Source: an uncultured Mucispirillum sp. (GTDB lineage Bacteria > Chrysiogenota > Deferribacteres > Deferribacterales > Mucispirillaceae). Taken from it: 64,000 nucleotides of DNA. The stretch's first letter is position 1; the number at the start of each line of letters is the position of its first letter. The stretch is from the NCBI GenBank assembly GCA_944324495.1, contig CALUWN010000001.1, forward strand, positions 124,001-188,000, given 5' to 3'. Below are positions 1-10,523 of this stretch, one piece after another. The notes beneath the pieces are model-generated. The model did not search any database. It was not told the DNA's origin and was given only the letters and a program-made list of their open reading frames with translations. The translations under genes were made by a program, and so were the position numbers.

Positions 1-405
1 ATATTTAGCATGGTTATAGGTGGTTTTGCAGGTCTTACTATGCTTACAAAAAATTCATTTCTTGATGAACTTCATAAGCAGTATGTTATTACAGCAAGAG
101 CAAAAGGAATATCAGAAAAAAGAGTACTTTATGGGCATATTTTTAGAAATGCTATGCTTATTGTTATATCTGGGCTTCCTGCAACTTTTATTTCCATGTT
201 TTTTTCAGGTTCATTACTTATTGAAGTAATTTTTTCATTAAATGGTATGGGGCTTATGGGTTTTGAAGCTGCTATTAACAGGGATTATCCTGTAATGTTT
301 AGCACTTTATATATTTTTACCTTAATTGGACTTTTGCTTAATCTAATAAGCGATATTACATATACACTTGTAGACCCTAGAATATCTTTTAAAGCCGTAA
401 AGTGA
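1..405 (+). CDS. yejB: Peptide ABC transporter permease, YejB-like (5' end cut off)
   Basis: The reading frame is open from base 1, so the N-terminal part lies outside the window; about 134 C-terminal residues remain. They contain the inner-membrane permease EAA loop (around [21 protein letters not shown]) followed by hydrophobic helices and a closing LVDPR motif typical of the DppB/OppB/YejB class. The following genes are a YejE-like permease and a fused double ATPase, which is the Yej arrangement (oligopeptide or microcin-C-type peptide import), so YejB is preferred over DppB. The substrate-binding protein (YejA) is not in the window and may lie upstream. The stop codon is 7 bases before the next ATG, consistent with an operon. 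Confidence 0.85.
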   Translation: MFSMVIGGFAGLTMLTKNSFLDELHKQYVITARAKGISEKRVLYGHIFRNAMLIVISGLPATFISMFFSGSLLIEVIFSLNGMGLMGFEAAINRDYPVMFSTLYIFTLIGLLLNLISDITYTLVDPRISFKAVK

Positions 406-412
406 GAGAAAT

Positions 413-1426
413 ATGAGCCCAATACTAAAAAGAAGATTAAAAAGATTTAAAAATAATAAAAGAGCATTTATTTCACTTATAATATTTATGTGTTTATTTA
501 TTACAAGTCTTTTTGCAGAATTTATTGCCAATGATAAACCAATCATTATGAAATATAAAGGTGAATTTTATTTTCCTGTTTTTTTTACATACAGCGATAA
601 AGAATTTAATGGTTTTTTTGATACAGAAGCTAACTATAAAGATGAATTTACCATAAATGAAATAACTAATAACGGTTGGATTATATGGCCTATTATTAAA
701 TACAGCTATGACACAATAGAATACAACATGTCATCACCACCACCACTGCCACCAACTTTAAATAACCCATTAGGTATAGATGCACAGGGCAGAGATGTTT
801 TTGCAAGATTAATATACGGCTTTAGGCTTTCTGTTATTTTTGGTATATTACTTACTATTACAACATCAATTATAGGCATTATTGCAGGAGCATTACAGGG
901 GTATTATGGTGGTAAGGTTGATATTGCAGGGCAAAGATTTATGGAAATATGGGCAGGTATACCAATGCTTTATTTGCTTATTATGATAAACAGTATCCTG
1001 CGGCCTGGTTTTTGGTGGCTGTTATTTTTAATGACGTTATTTGGCTGGATGAAACTTGTTGGTGTTGTCCGTGCCGAATTTTTAAAGGCTAGAAGTTTAG
1101 AATACGTTCAAGCAGCAAAAGCTATGGGAGTAAAAGACAGCGTAATAATTTTTAGGCATATTCTACCTAATGCACTTGTAGCAACTATCACATTTCTACC
1201 ATTTATTTTAAGTGGTTCAATTACATCTCTTACTTCCCTTGATTTTTTGGGGTTTGGTATGCCTGCAGGTTCACCATCTTTGGGCGAATTGCTATCATCT
1301 GGTAAAGCTAATATTCATGCCCCATGGCTTGGTATTTCTGCTTTTGTATTACTTTCATTGCTTTTAAGCCTGCTGGTTTTCATTGGAGAAGGGCTGCGAG
1401 ATGCTTTTGATCCTAATAAAATATAG
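413..1426 (+). CDS. yejE: Peptide ABC transporter permease, YejE-like
   Basis: The 337-residue protein has a basic N-terminus, one membrane helix near residues 18-38, and a long extracytoplasmic insertion to about residue 120 as in YejE. Five more helices follow. The EAA coupling loop (around EYVQAAKAMGVKDSVIIFRH) is near residues 226-246 and the C-terminus reads LRDAFDP, typical of DppC/OppC/YejE proteins. It would pair with the preceding permease as the transmembrane part of an oligopeptide importer. It lies between the yejB-like gene (7-base gap) and the ATPase gene (8-base gap), so co-transcription is very likely. The peptide substrate cannot be read from the sequence. Confidence 0.9.
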   Translation: MSPILKRRLKRFKNNKRAFISLIIFMCLFITSLFAEFIANDKPIIMKYKGEFYFPVFFTYSDKEFNGFFDTEANYKDEFTINEITNNGWIIWPIIKYSYDTIEYNMSSPPPLPPTLNNPLGIDAQGRDVFARLIYGFRLSVIFGILLTITTSIIGIIAGALQGYYGGKVDIAGQRFMEIWAGIPMLYLLIMINSILRPGFWWLLFLMTLFGWMKLVGVVRAEFLKARSLEYVQAAKAMGVKDSVIIFRHILPNALVATITFLPFILSGSITSLTSLDFLGFGMPAGSPSLGELLSSGKANIHAPWLGISAFVLLSLLLSLLVFIGEGLRDAFDPNKI

Positions 1427-1434
1427 GTGTATAT

Positions 1435-3003
1435 ATGTTAAAAGTTGAAAATATAGAAATTATATTTAATACAGAATTAGGACAAACAGTCGCTGTTAAA
1501 GATTTCTCTTTTCATGTGAAAAAAGGGGAAATTATGGCTGTTGTTGGAGAAAGTGGTTCTGGTAAATCAGTTTGTGCATTGTCTATTACAGCATTGTTAA
1601 AAGAACAAGGTGCAGTTCTAACGAAGGGAAAAATTATTTTTAATAATCAAATAATAGATTATAACGATGAAAAAAAACTACGGGAAATTCGTGGTGGTGA
1701 AATAGCTTATATATTTCAAGAACCTATGGTTTCATTAAACCCACTTCATACAATTGGCAGGCAAATTACAGAAAGGCTTATTTATGTTGAGGGTGTTTCA
1801 AAAACAGAAGCTTTAGAAAAAGCTGTGGAGCTTTTATCTTTATGTGGCATTAAAAATTCAAAATCAAGACTTAATGATTATCCACATAATTTTTCTGGTG
1901 GTGAAAGGCAAAGGATTATGATTGCTACTGCTCTTGCATGCAACCCAAAACTACTAATAGCAGATGAACCAACCACAGCATTAGATGTAACCGTTCAAAA
2001 ACAAATTTTAGATTTATTAAAGGATTTAAAAGAAAAGTTTAATATGTCTGTTTTATTAATTACTCATGATTTAAGAATAGTAAAAAAATATGCAGATAAT
2101 ATTGTGGTTGTGAGAAATGGAAATGTAATAGAGAAAGGCAGCTGTAAAGAGATTTTCTCTAATCCTTTTCATGAATACACAAAATTATTAATTAATACAG
2201 AGTATGGCAAGCCTGTAAAAGCATGCAGTAATAAAGAAATGTTTAAAGCAGAAAATATTAATGCTTACTATAAATTACCTAAAAAAGTATTTAGAAAACA
2301 GCAGTATTTTTATGCAGCTAAAAATATTAATTTATCTATATTAGAGGGAGATAGTTTAGGCATTGTTGGAGAAAGTGGTTCAGGTAAATCAAGCCTTGTT
2401 AAAGCATTTCTTCATTTAATTGATTTTACTGGAAATGTATATTTTGATAATATATGTTTTAGTCAGCTTAAAAAAGAGCATCTAAGAAAGCAGCGCAGAA
2501 ATATTCAAATTGTATTTCAAGACCCTTTTGGAAGTCTAAACCCTAGAATGACGGCTGAAATGATTATTAGCGAAGGTATAAAATCATGTGGTTACAGTAA
2601 AGATGAAATAAAAAAACAAGTGGAAGAAATATTAATAAAAATAGGACTTCCAGAAAACAGTAAAAATAAGTATCCACATGAATTTTCTGGAGGACAAAGA
2701 CAGCGTATTGCTATTGCTAGAGCAGTAATTATGAAGCCCAAAATCATTATTTTTGATGAACCAACATCATCACTTGATAAAAATGTGCAAATGCAGATAC
2801 TGGATATGCTAAGAGATTTGCAGCAGGAATATAAAATTACATATATTTTTATAAGCCATGACCTTCACGTAGTTCAATCTATATGCAACAATATGGCAGT
2901 AATGAAAGATGGCGAGATAATAGAATATGGTAAGAGCAATGAGATTATTAATAATCCAAAACATGAATATACAAGACAGCTAATAGAAGCAGCTTGGATT
3001 TAA
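1435..3003 (+). CDS. yejF: Peptide ABC transporter, fused double ATPase, YejF-like
   Basis: The 522-residue cytoplasmic protein holds two complete ABC ATPase domains in tandem. Walker A GESGSGKS occurs at residues 38-45 and again near 310-317. Signature motifs are FSGGERQR and FSGGQRQR, Walker B motifs LLIADEPTTALD and IIFDEPTSSLD, and each half has a His switch (ITHDL, ISHDL). This fused layout is typical of YejF/GsiA rather than separate OppD/OppF. It energises the two permeases just upstream. It is followed after 10 bases by a predicted outer-membrane protein gene with a good ribosome site (AAAGGAG). Confidence 0.92.
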   Translation: MLKVENIEIIFNTELGQTVAVKDFSFHVKKGEIMAVVGESGSGKSVCALSITALLKEQGAVLTKGKIIFNNQIIDYNDEKKLREIRGGEIAYIFQEPMVSLNPLHTIGRQITERLIYVEGVSKTEALEKAVELLSLCGIKNSKSRLNDYPHNFSGGERQRIMIATALACNPKLLIADEPTTALDVTVQKQILDLLKDLKEKFNMSVLLITHDLRIVKKYADNIVVVRNGNVIEKGSCKEIFSNPFHEYTKLLINTEYGKPVKACSNKEMFKAENINAYYKLPKKVFRKQQYFYAAKNINLSILEGDSLGIVGESGSGKSSLVKAFLHLIDFTGNVYFDNICFSQLKKEHLRKQRRNIQIVFQDPFGSLNPRMTAEMIISEGIKSCGYSKDEIKKQVEEILIKIGLPENSKNKYPHEFSGGQRQRIAIARAVIMKPKIIIFDEPTSSLDKNVQMQILDMLRDLQQEYKITYIFISHDLHVVQSICNNMAVMKDGEIIEYGKSNEIINNPKHEYTRQLIEAAWI

Positions 3004-3013
3004 AGGAGCTATA

Positions 3014-4093
3014 ATGAAAAAATTATTATATCTATTTTTATTTATATGTTTAAATTTTCAGATATCATATGCTATAGAATTAGAACATAATAACTTTAAA
3101 TTTAATATATATTCAAATATTTATGGAGATTTTTTTTATAAATATAATAAACCATCAAGTTATACTAATAATATAGAACATCAGTTTGCAAGCTATGCCT
3201 TTACAGGCTCATCAAATGCAGGTATTAGTATAGAATATGGTAAAACAAGTTTTACATTTGAAGCAGGTGTATCAGATATTATCCGTAAATATTATCTGCA
3301 GTATAATATTAATAAGGAAAACAAACATTTTATTTTAATAGGAAGGGATGCGACTATTGCCCATTTTACATTTGGCCAAATATCAAATAATTTAGCAGGC
3401 TTAAGCAATTACGGAACATTAATTAATAATAATAGACGTTTTCAGTTTCGTTATGGTATAAATGGTTTTCAAATAGCCTTAATTTTACCTTATTTAAGCA
3501 GCTGGAACCAAGAATATGTTAATGATCCAGCATCTTTATATGATGGATTCATAAATATTCCACGTTTTGAGATATCTTATGATTATTCAAATAAATATAT
3601 GGAATTAAAAACTTATGCAGGTTATGGTGCTTATTTATATGACAAAAATATTTACAATAAAATTATTCATTCTGGTAATATTGGTGTAGGATGTAAATTA
3701 TTAGTAGACGAAAAATCATCTGTATATTTATCATTATTTTATGGCTATAACCTTAGTATGACAAACTCACTTACAAATATGAATACTATAACTTTAATTA
3801 ATAATACTATAAATGTTACAAATATTCATTCTTTTGGTGTTGCTGCTGGATTTAAATATGATTATAATAAATATATAACAACTCAAACTGGATTAGGGTA
3901 CACATTTAATTATGCAAAAACTTATGAAAATATTGATGATGCACTAGGTGCCTATTTAAATATTCAAATAAAAATTAATAAATATTTCAGTATCATACCA
4001 GAAATATCTTTATTCAATAATATGCAGTCCAATACTAAGCAGTCAGAAGGGTATAGTTTTATGGCAGGTGTTTTAATTTTTCTTAAGATATAA
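3014..4093 (+). CDS. Predicted outer-membrane beta-barrel protein, family not recognised
   Basis: The 359-residue protein starts with a signal peptide: Lys-Lys, a hydrophobic run to about residue 18, then a likely cleavage after SYA. The mature part is rich in Tyr, Asn, Ile and Ser. It has alternating polar and hydrophobic strands and many Gly-Tyr or Tyr-Gly turns, as in outer-membrane barrels. No cysteine motif, enzyme signature or TonB plug is seen. It has a strong ribosome site (AAAGGAG) 10 bases after the Yej-type ATPase gene and is likely the last gene of that operon, so a role in peptide entry across the outer membrane is possible but is inference only. No hairpin terminator was found after it. 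Confidence 0.6.
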   Translation: MKKLLYLFLFICLNFQISYAIELEHNNFKFNIYSNIYGDFFYKYNKPSSYTNNIEHQFASYAFTGSSNAGISIEYGKTSFTFEAGVSDIIRKYYLQYNINKENKHFILIGRDATIAHFTFGQISNNLAGLSNYGTLINNNRRFQFRYGINGFQIALILPYLSSWNQEYVNDPASLYDGFINIPRFEISYDYSNKYMELKTYAGYGAYLYDKNIYNKIIHSGNIGVGCKLLVDEKSSVYLSLFYGYNLSMTNSLTNMNTITLINNTINVTNIHSFGVAAGFKYDYNKYITTQTGLGYTFNYAKTYENIDDALGAYLNIQIKINKYFSIIPEISLFNNMQSNTKQSEGYSFMAGVLIFLKI

Positions 4094-4158
4094 AAACTCT
4101 TAAGAATTCAATATGATTTCCGATAATCTGTAACAACAAAAAAATATAATTATCATTC

Positions 4159-4188
4159 TTGACTTATTTTGTGAAAGTGATATATATT
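4159..4188 (+). promoter_or_regulatory. Sigma-70-type promoter for tsaB (possibly leaderless)
   Basis: TTGACT at 4159-4164 and TATATT at 4183-4188 are separated by 18 bases (or TATATA at 4181-4186 with 16). Transcription expected about 7 bases downstream of the -10 would begin at or next to the tsaB ATG at 4195. The TTG inside the -35 is in frame with tsaB and could be mistaken for its start codon. Confidence 0.65.
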
Positions 4189-4194
4189 AGAAGC

Positions 4195-4782
4195 ATGACA
4201 CGTTTAATATTGGATACATCTAGTGATTATCTTGTAATAGTAATCTCTCAAGATAATACAGTTATTGCCAGTCAGGTTTTATATGCTGGTAAAAAGATGA
4301 GCGAGTTGTTACTTTTTCAGCTTGATAATATGCTTGAATCTTCATCTATCAATATTAATGATATAGATGAGTTTTATGCAGGTGTGGGTCCCGGTTCATT
4401 TACTGGTGTGCGTATAGGTGTAGCCCTTGTTTTAGGGTTATCTTCTGCACTTAATAAAAAAGCTTATGGTATATCATCATTAGATGTGGAAGCAATAGTG
4501 TCTGAAAAAGATTTGCTTAAAACAGCATCCTTATTAAAAGGTAATGTTTATGCTGTAAGAAATTATGATTTTACTAATAATGTTTTTTCCGAATATTATG
4601 TAGATGAAATCTGTGAAAATATAAATGATTATACTCTTGTAAATAACAACAAATCCTATTTTCCCAACATCAGTTTTGCTGTTCAAAGTGGCAGATTGTG
4701 GGATTTTCGTGCAGAATGCACGCCTATTTACTTGAGAAAATCAGAAGCAGAGCTTAATCTTGATAAGAAAAGCAACGCTTAA
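4195..4782 (+). CDS. tsaB: tRNA N6-threonylcarbamoyladenosine biosynthesis protein TsaB
   Basis: The 195-residue ASKHA-fold protein starts with the phosphate-binding strand MTRLILDTSSDYL. It has the TsaB hallmark GPGSFTGVRIGVALVLGL near residues 64-81. It partners TsaD and TsaE, outside this window, to make t6A37 in ANN-decoding tRNAs. The ATG at 4195 is preferred over an in-frame TTG at 4159: the family begins at this strand, and the TTG lies within a promoter -35 box. No Shine-Dalgarno sequence precedes the ATG, which fits a leaderless message. The gene overlaps rimI by 23 bases; tsaB-rimI is a common pair in bacteria. Confidence 0.92.
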   Translation: MTRLILDTSSDYLVIVISQDNTVIASQVLYAGKKMSELLLFQLDNMLESSSININDIDEFYAGVGPGSFTGVRIGVALVLGLSSALNKKAYGISSLDVEAIVSEKDLLKTASLLKGNVYAVRNYDFTNNVFSEYYVDEICENINDYTLVNNNKSYFPNISFAVQSGRLWDFRAECTPIYLRKSEAELNLDKKSNA

Positions 4783-5194
4783 TGATTTAGATAAAATATA
4801 TGATATTGCGGTGGCTTCTTTTGATACTCCATGGGAAAAGGTATCTATTGAAGCTGAGTTTTATAAAGACTACGCAAGTATTTATGTATGCGAACTAGAA
4901 AGTCAGATTAGGGCATATATTATTACATGGCTTATTGCTGATGAAGCTGAATTACTTACTATTGCAGTTGATGAAGGCTGGCGAAATAAGGGTATAGGTA
5001 AATCCCTTATGAATTATATGAAAGAGCTTTATGGCAGTAATGTTTTATGGCATTTAGAAGTTGCCTGTAGTAATAAAAGTGCTATACATTTATACAAGAG
5101 CTATGGGTTTGAAATAAATTCAATCATAGCAAATTATTATGGAGAAGGAAAAGATGCTTATCGCATGATACTTTCTCCAAACGCTAATATTTAA
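4760..5194 (+). CDS. rimI: Ribosomal-protein-alanine N-acetyltransferase RimI
   Basis: The 144-residue protein is a single GNAT domain. It opens with MIRKATLNDLDKIYDIA, contains the acetyl-CoA loop RNKGIGKSLM near residues 76-85, and ends with the usual ALHLYKSYGFE-like segment (here AIHLYKSYGFE). In E. coli RimI acetylates the N-terminal Ala of ribosomal protein S18. The start is a TTG inside the end of tsaB: the next ATG (4783) is out of frame and the N-terminal strand would otherwise be lost. The 23-base overlap indicates translational coupling with tsaB. Whether it acts on S18 here is unproven. Confidence 0.85.
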   Translation: MIRKATLNDLDKIYDIAVASFDTPWEKVSIEAEFYKDYASIYVCELESQIRAYIITWLIADEAELLTIAVDEGWRNKGIGKSLMNYMKELYGSNVLWHLEVACSNKSAIHLYKSYGFEINSIIANYYGEGKDAYRMILSPNANI

Positions 5195-5207
5195 GTAGGA
5201 GAATAAG

Positions 5208-5426
5208 ATGTTGGAAGATAAGTTTGAGCTGTATGAGCGTATTAGTAAGGAAAATGTTGAGTTTAAAAGGCTTTTTGATGAACATATTCGTTTAGAGCAG
5301 GATTTAGAAGCACTGTATAGCTTGAAATATTTTCCACCAGAAGTGGAAGTTAAAATAAAAGAAATAAAAAAGAAAAAACTTCTTGGTAAAGATAAAATGG
5401 AGCAGATTCTAGCTTCCTACCAATAA
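5208..5426 (+). CDS. DUF465 (YdcH-like) small helical protein
   Basis: The 72-residue, highly charged helical protein has the pattern of the DUF465 family: an early FxxLxxEHxRLExDL-type helix (here FKRLFDEHIRLEQDLEAL), then a second Lys-rich helix ending LGKDKMEQIL. The family is a short helical hairpin of unknown function. A good ribosome site (AGGAG) precedes the ATG. The gene sits between rimI and metK in the same direction, and its 3' flank carries a small hairpin around the metK ribosome site. Confidence 0.8.
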   Translation: MLEDKFELYERISKENVEFKRLFDEHIRLEQDLEALYSLKYFPPEVEVKIKEIKKKKLLGKDKMEQILASYQ

Positions 5427-5433
5427 GAATATG

Positions 5434-5455
5434 AACACTAGTAAAGGAGAGTGTT
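5434..5455 (+). promoter_or_regulatory. Hairpin presenting the metK ribosome site in its loop
   Basis: AACACT (5434-5439) pairs perfectly with AGTGTT (5450-5455), leaving the loop AGTAAAGGAG that holds the Shine-Dalgarno sequence. The linear distance from GGAG to the metK ATG (5462) is 12 bases; folding would change the effective spacing. There is no recognisable SAM riboswitch in this 35-base gap. Confidence 0.4.
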
Positions 5456-5461
5456 GGTTTA

Positions 5462-7877
<2,416 letters not shown>

Positions 7878-7878
<1 letters not shown>

Positions 7879-9239
7879 TGAGTAAATCAGTTGATTATAT
7901 TATTGTCGGTGCAGGTCCTGCTGGGGCCTGTGCTGCCAATATCCTTTCAAAAAGTGGAAAAAAAGTTATCATTGTCGGGAAAGTGTTGGGTGGCTCACAC
8001 TGTTCAATTAACAGCACATCTTCAGAAGTTTTAGTTAATTTTTCTAAATCATTTGAAAAATTTAGAGTTGTTAAAGATTCTTATTTATCTGATGATGTTG
8101 AAAATGTTGCTTTAGATTTTAAACGTATTAGAAAACTTGTTGATACTAATGCAAATAAATCTAAAAAAGTTTTTCTTGAAACATTAGAGGAAAGCGAAGT
8201 TGAATTTATTGAAGGAACTGCATGTTTTTCTGGCAGTAATATGATAGATATTACTACTGCAGAAGGGCAGACAGTAACTTATAAATTTAAAAAATGCTTA
8301 ATAGCAACTGGTGCTGTAGCTCCAAAAACATCTCTTTATAATAATAAGAAAAACCTTGATGTTGCAGCTTTTGTAAATATGGAAGAGCTGCCTGAAAGTG
8401 TTGCAATAATTGGTGGTGGTGCTCTCGGTGTTGAAGTTGCGTCATTTTTTACACGCTTTGGTTCAAAAGTAACTATTGTTGAAAAAAATGACAGATTACT
8501 TTCAATGTTTGACCCATATATTTCTAAAAAGTATGAAGATACACTAAAAAAACGCGGTGTTAATATAATAACCAGCCATGATATTACAAAGATAGAGCGT
8601 GTAGGACAAAAGTATATTGCATTATCAGAAGCTGGCCCTATTGAAAGTGAAGAGATATTTTTGTGTACTGGAAGAGTGGCTGCTGTTTCAGAATTAATGC
8701 TTGAAAGTGCAGGTATTAATACTGATGAAAAAGGCAGAATAATTTTTAGTAATAATTTACAGACTGATAATAAAAATGTATATGTTGCAGGTGATGTATC
8801 TCATATTATGATGAACAGCAGCTGGGCATATTATTCTGCTATGGTTGCAGCAAAAAATATGATGGGTGCAGATATTGAATATACTGCTGAAATACTGCCA
8901 GTATATATTGACAGCGACCCAGAAGTTGCGATGATTGGGATATCAGAAGAACAGGCAAAAGAACGCGGGCTTGATTATGGTACTTTTAAATATGTATTTG
9001 GCGATATATATGGGCTGGCAAGTTCATCTGGTTCTCAAACAGTAATAAAAACCGTTTATGAAAAGAGTAGTAAAACATTTTTAGGAATTCAAGCTATGGG
9101 GCGTGGAGCAAATAACTTAATTGGTATATTTGCTATTATTATTAAACTTAAATTAACTGTTGAGCAAATTCCAGATTTTGTGTACATTGACCCTGTATTT
9201 AATGAATTTTTTAATGAGGTAACTGAGAAATTATTATGA
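7878..9239 (+). CDS. Dihydrolipoamide dehydrogenase-like flavoprotein lacking the redox cysteines
   Basis: The 453-residue protein has the two-dinucleotide-domain fold of lipoamide dehydrogenases. The FAD site GAGPAG is at residues 11-16, the NAD(P) site GGGALGVEVASFF is mid-protein, and a second FAD motif VYVAGD is present. The active-site segment normally read as GGxCxxxGCIPSK is here LGGSHCSINSTSSEVL from residue 37. The two cysteine positions align with His41 and Ser46; the only nearby Cys (42) is off register. At the C-terminus the catalytic HPT-x-x-E becomes DPVFNE (Asp438, Glu443). Disulfide-dependent lipoamide or glutathione chemistry is therefore unlikely. It could be a transhydrogenase-like or diaphorase-type enzyme. 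Start is the ATG overlapping the ahcY stop; an earlier in-frame TTG at 7860 is not favoured. Confidence 0.8.
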
Positions 9240-9952
9240 AAAAATTTTTTGGTTTTTTAAGATTTTTAAAAGCAGTAGTATATGTAATGTATTATGCAAC
9301 TAATGCTACAATACTTAATATTTTTGGTAAAGGTGAATCTTATCTGCGTAAAAGGACAGGCCCTGCAGCTAAAAGGTTAATGAAAATTACAGGTGCAAAA
9401 TTCACTATAGAAGGGCTAGAAAACATTAAACCTGATAAGACATATGTTTTTACAGGTAACCATAGAAGTTATACAGATATTTTGGTGCTTTTTATGATAG
9501 GCGGTGAAGCAAACTGTCAGTTTACTTTTATGGCAAAAAAAGAATTATTTAGAATACCATTTTTAGGACCATCTATGAAAGCTATGCGTGTAATAGGGGT
9601 TGATAGAGGTTCTACTTCAAAAGCAATGAAAAGTCTATCTCAGGCAATAAATACAGTAAAAGAAGGTGGCAGAAATTTAATTATATTTCCAGAAGGTACA
9701 AGAAGTAATGACGGCCATACACTAAGCCCATTTAAAAAAGGTGCGTTTACTATTGCTAAAAGAGCTGAGCTTGATATATTACCTTTCGTATTAGAAGGGA
9801 CAGAAACATATATGCCTAAAAAAGGTTTTGGGATGTATGATGCAGAGATAAAAATTAGATTTTTCCCTGCTATTTCTACAAAAGATAAAACAGATGCTGA
9901 AGTAATGAAAGAAACTGAAGATTTAATTAAAGAAGCGTTATGTCAAAAATAA
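9236..9952 (+). CDS. plsC: 1-acyl-sn-glycerol-3-phosphate acyltransferase PlsC-like
   Basis: The 238-residue membrane-associated enzyme of the PlsC family adds the second fatty acyl chain to lysophosphatidic acid in phospholipid synthesis. It shows the catalytic HX4D box NHRSYTD near residue 75, the substrate box FPEGTRS near 151, and an N-terminal hydrophobic segment. The family has close paralogues acting on other lysophospholipids, so the exact acceptor is inferred. ATGA overlap with the upstream flavoprotein gene and a 13-base overlap with folK indicate a translationally coupled operon. Confidence 0.88.
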   Translation: MKKFFGFLRFLKAVVYVMYYATNATILNIFGKGESYLRKRTGPAAKRLMKITGAKFTIEGLENIKPDKTYVFTGNHRSYTDILVLFMIGGEANCQFTFMAKKELFRIPFLGPSMKAMRVIGVDRGSTSKAMKSLSQAINTVKEGGRNLIIFPEGTRSNDGHTLSPFKKGAFTIAKRAELDILPFVLEGTETYMPKKGFGMYDAEIKIRFFPAISTKDKTDAEVMKETEDLIKEALCQK

Positions 9953-10437
9953 TTTTGGGGCTTGGTTCTAATATTAATAATCCTTTAATACAATTACAAA
10001 ATGCTGTTGATTATCTGAAACAGCATTTTTTTATTTTAAAAGTATCAAGCATATATATTTCGCAGTCATTATTAAAAGATGAACAGCCAGATTATTATAA
10101 TATTATATTGTTTTGCAGCAGTGATAAAACCCCTCTTGAAATATTACAAATTGCAAAAGATATAGAAAATCAAATGGGGCGTATTAAAATAAAAGAATGG
10201 GGAGAGCGTGTTATAGACATTGATATAATTGATTATAATAATAGTATATATGATTATGATAATCTGAATATCCCCCATAAACAAATGAAATACAGAAGCT
10301 TTGTATTAAAGCCGCTTATGGAGATTATGCCTGATTATATTCATCCACAAACAAAACAGACAGTTATGGAAATGTATGAAAGTTTAGATGATGATTTTAA
10401 TATTAAAATTTTAGAAGGTACTTCAATTAATATATAA
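9940..10437 (+). CDS. folK: 2-amino-4-hydroxy-6-hydroxymethyldihydropteridine diphosphokinase
   Basis: The 165-residue HPPK enzyme transfers pyrophosphate from ATP to 6-hydroxymethyl-dihydropterin in folate synthesis. It shows the N-terminal ILGLGSNINNP, the central pterin/ATP segment MGRIKIKEWGERVIDIDII and the closing NIPHKQMKYRSFVLKPLMEI, all typical of FolK. Its partner folP lies about 12 kb downstream in another operon and 5-formyl-THF cyclo-ligase about 39 kb downstream. It overlaps plsC by 13 bases and appears to be the last gene of the tsaB-to-folK run. Confidence 0.93.
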   Translation: MSKIILGLGSNINNPLIQLQNAVDYLKQHFFILKVSSIYISQSLLKDEQPDYYNIILFCSSDKTPLEILQIAKDIENQMGRIKIKEWGERVIDIDIIDYNNSIYDYDNLNIPHKQMKYRSFVLKPLMEIMPDYIHPQTKQTVMEMYESLDDDFNIKILEGTSINI

Positions 10438-10461
10438 TTTTTAATTTTTAAAAGATTTTTA

Positions 10462-10490
10462 TTGATAGAAAATAATTATTGTTTTATATA
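10462..10490 (+). promoter_or_regulatory. Sigma-70-type promoter for hisS-aspS
   Basis: TTGATA at 10462-10467 and TATATA at 10485-10490 have the ideal 17-base spacing, placing the transcript start near 10497, about 27 bases before the hisS TTG. The region is very AT-rich, which weakens the call. Confidence 0.5.
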
Positions 10491-10523
10491 TAGTTTTTAT
10501 ATAAATCATAAAAGGATATTAAA

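Noticed and set aside
5427-5461. SAM riboswitch before metK
   Set aside because: The gap is only 35 bases and shows a simple 6-bp hairpin; no SAM-I/II/III type structure fits.
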